Shown here piece by piece: positions 61,326 to 64,000 of a DNA stretch of 64,000 nucleotides (position 1 is the stretch's first letter; every line of letters begins with the position of its first letter). Origin of the DNA: Rostratula benghalensis (taxonomy: Eukaryota > Chordata > Aves > Charadriiformes > Rostratulidae). A program made the translations under genes and the position numbers. Location of the stretch: contig VXAI01000038.1 in NCBI GenBank assembly GCA_013399305.1, positions 3,216,998 to 3,280,997 of the forward strand, read 5' to 3'. The notes below the pieces were generated by a model. It ran no database searches, had not been told where the DNA came from, and worked only from the letters and a program-made list of their open reading frames with translations.

Positions 61326-64000
61326 TGGGCTTATTCCTCTCAACATGCCTGACAGTGCCATCAGCAACTTGAGCACAGACTTTCAAAAATAATTGATCTT
61401 CACTAATTTTCAACATTTTTTCAGAAGTACTAGTAGTCTCCTCTGAGCAAAGGAAATAAGATCTTTTTTTAACTTTTTTGCTGAAATTAGGAGCCTTTTC
61501 ATAAAGATAAAAAGTCCTTTAGAAAAGTCTAGTTCTCCACATAAAAGGTATAAATACGCTTGCTTATTAAGTACATGAATAGCTTCAATGAACTCCAGAA
61601 GACAGCAGCTATATTTAAAGTTAATCATATGTACAAGTCATTAGCTACCAAGGGCCAAGATCAAATAAGATCTGTGATAAAGGTCTCTTTTTCTTCCCCA
61701 CAGCCTGGAATTTCCATTGCTATCTTGGGTGAAAGAAAATGTGTTTCTAGGAGCTAAAGTACACTTCAAAACATGTCAATTTTCACTTTTTCCAAAAACA
61801 CTGTTTAAATTATGATACCATTTGTAAGCAAAGTAACAGTAGAATTCAGCATGGGCTATTTGACTGGGCCCTGAAACCTTGAACTTTAGATAGGCAACCA
61901 GTTGTGCAGGTTTCAATTGCTCAAATCGTGTTTGAACTTACGCATATGGGCAAAGTCACTACAGTAGCAGGATTTGCAAAGGTTTAATTATTAACTTAAA
62001 AGAAAACTTGCAAAGAATGGATTCATCATGAACATGTCCTCCTGCTGCATGCTGGGTGTATTGGCAATAACTAGAAACAAAAGATGGGATCCTGTGGCTT
62101 TAAAACAGTGACCAAATAAGGTTGTTGTGAAATAAATCAGAGGAGTAAGATTGTTTAATGGCTTTTTAATGATCCTAATGTTTTCAATTTTAGTGAGTCC
62201 TTTTACATCAGCTTTAATCATTTTATGAGACTGAAAAATGGCTGCATTAGTTTGGTTTTCTGCTCAATCTCCCCACATGAGATGAGTGGCTAACAGGAGT
62301 CAACTTTCATAAGTGGAAGCCTAGACAACAGAGTAACTACTATATTTATTTGGGAAAATATCCATTATCTATCAATATAGCACATTTCAATTTTTTTAAA
62401 GATCACAGGAAACGTATTTTACTGCAGAGCAGGTAAAAAATAACTGAAAAGAATTAATAGTCATTAATACTGTGAAACTGAATTAAATCTTTTCAGTATT
62501 ATGTACATATAATGTAAGTAACTTTAAGGATTCAAAATTAACAAGTTATTTCATCTTTTGTAATACACACATAATTTCATGTTCTGCGAGAATCTTTCAA
62601 ATTAGATAATCTACAGTAGTTCTGCAGGATATCTCTCTTCTATCCCGCTTGAGTAGGTTTCCTCAGAGCCTGGTCTCCCACCCTGGGAAGTGCTTCTATG
62701 GCAGCCAGCAGAGAGCAACCACTGAGAGGTGGACAAGCAGCAGGGAGGAGCCAACATCCTAAGCCCCCCGAGCTGTTTGTTCCAGGGATGTGCTCACAGG
62801 CAGCCGGGTGGATTTAGTGGTGGCAGCTGAAGGCAAAGGTGCCCTCTCTTGTTCAACCTACGGCAGCCCAGTACAGGCTCCCTTCTGCCGGCCGCTCCGC
62901 AAACTCGGCTCTCTATGGCAGCTGCTTACTTACAGACACTGACATCTTCATTCCTCGTGGCATGAGCACTCAGGACTGTCCCACAGCGCTGCTGATGGAT
63001 TGGTGCAGGATTACTCTCAGCTCAACTCCCTCACTATATCCTCGTTCTCCAAGTCTGACCAGTAAATAAGCCCTGCTTCTGCTAAACTTTCTTCTACATG
63101 TGCTCATCTAGATTTCAATAAAATGCAATAAATTCACATGGATCATACATCATCGGAGGAAAATATTTTAAAATTCTTAATCATATTAACTACACTATTA
63201 TTTTATGAAACCTTCTAAGGTAAAATTAAATTTAGATAACATACAAGATGATTATATTCTCCTCTCAGCTAAAACAAACAAACAAAAAACCCCCCCAAAA
63301 CTATTTTGGAGTCAAACTAGTAACCAAACTAATTTTTTCTCCCAAAATTTCAATTATGCATCTGTCACGTATTGAATCTTCACTATAAATTATCCACTAT
63401 TATTAGTGGACGATTTTTATTTTCTTCATTCAACACCCAGTAGAAAGTGGACTCAAACCAAGTTAAGGAGCAAGGCTGGGGAGGAAAGGGTGGGCAAAGG
63501 AAGCCGTATGTCACTGCCTGCTGTGAGGTATTTCCTGGTCCTGAAATAACTTTTAGAGCATGATAGTGCTCATCTGTGGTTGCATGGCTAACAAGAATGC
63601 CTAAGATCTAACTCAGTAACAGACAGTACTTATTACATTTCTTAGTAATTGCTGCCCCACCCATCACTAGAGGGATGTTTCTCAAGTAAACAAAACCAGG
63701 ATATCCTATTAAAATGGGGTGGTTTAAAAAAAGAAAGAAGATGCTCTAGGCTCAGTTCACCCAAGAGAAGGGAAACCAATTTATCTATGGACTATACGAA
63801 CTAACCCAGTTTTGTAACTGCAGCTGCCCAGGAAAAGGCATGCTCAAACTGAAAGACACATGCCTGTTGGCCACCATTTCTCTGAGAAGACCTCGCCCTC
63901 CAGAGATGACTGAAAGGCCAGCATTCCTTGCGAAAACAAATGGTGAAAGTTTTCATGTTAGAAGTCTCTTTTCCTACAGGTTGATCACCTGGAATGCAGA
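61326..64000. other. Unique DNA with a GC-richer stretch
   Basis: Mostly AT-rich. A stretch at about 62660-63060 is richer in G+C and contains a minus-strand GTAAGT at about 62929, but no recognisable exon. A simple aaacaaacaaac then C7 tract lies at 63271-63300. No gene called. Confidence 0.5.
63271..63300. repeat. CAAA-rich low-complexity tract
   Basis: Three AAAC units followed by AAAAAACCCCCCC and AAAA. A simple repeat. Confidence 0.75.

Noticed and set aside
1..64000. tRNA, rRNA, snRNA genes, CRISPR arrays, phage or defence systems
   Set aside because: No B-box (GGTTCGAANCC-like), snRNA or rRNA signature and no regularly spaced repeats were found. The composition and CR1 content point to vertebrate nuclear DNA, where CRISPR and prokaryotic defence systems are not expected.

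Overview
The window looks like AT-rich, gene-poor DNA from a bird. The evidence is a set of CR1 retrotransposons carrying the avian 3' end (reading TTCTGTGATTCTGTG or CATTCTATGA), low repeat density, and one truncated LTR of a type I recall from neoavian genomes (ends GTTAAACCACAACA on its own strand). There are no bacterial-style operons, Shine-Dalgarno sites or long ORFs. The longest uninterrupted ATG-to-stop frames are only about 100 to 180 codons and fall in GC-rich patches or CR1 copies. No protein-coding gene could be identified by name.

Layout: 1-5.1 kb is AT-rich unique sequence. Two CR1 copies lie head to head at 5.1-6.9 kb, a minus copy of the RT C-terminus and a plus copy of endonuclease plus early RT joined directly to a 3' end. 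From 6.9 to 21.2 kb is mostly unique DNA with a (TCCC)n microsatellite at 12.75 kb. An old, segment-scrambled CR1 cluster occupies 21.25-22.1 kb. 22.1-33.5 kb is unique AT-rich DNA. Two small opposite-strand CR1 copies sit at 33.5-34.4 kb. 34.4-46.6 kb is unique, with a GC-rich patch at 37.35-37.6 kb. A compact CpG island lies at about 46.69-47.10 kb. It is the best promoter candidate, with a strong minus-strand splice donor (AAG|GTAAGG) and a perfect three-unit heat-shock element. A very old CR1 of the kind seen across turtles and crocodilians spans about 48.03-48.64 kb, and the LTR fragment lies at 50.21-50.41 kb. 50.4-64 kb is unique DNA with homopolymer tracts (T27 at 57.9 kb) and a small CR1 3' tip at 61.25 kb.

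The most economical reading is intergenic or intronic DNA. A CpG-island promoter at about 46.9 kb may fire toward the left, so some short minus-strand exon-like segments at 8.6, 13.0, 17.3 and 24.1 kb might belong to its transcript. Those segments rest on splice signals alone, and decoy exons of this quality are common in vertebrate DNA. I found no sign of a novel multi-gene system.
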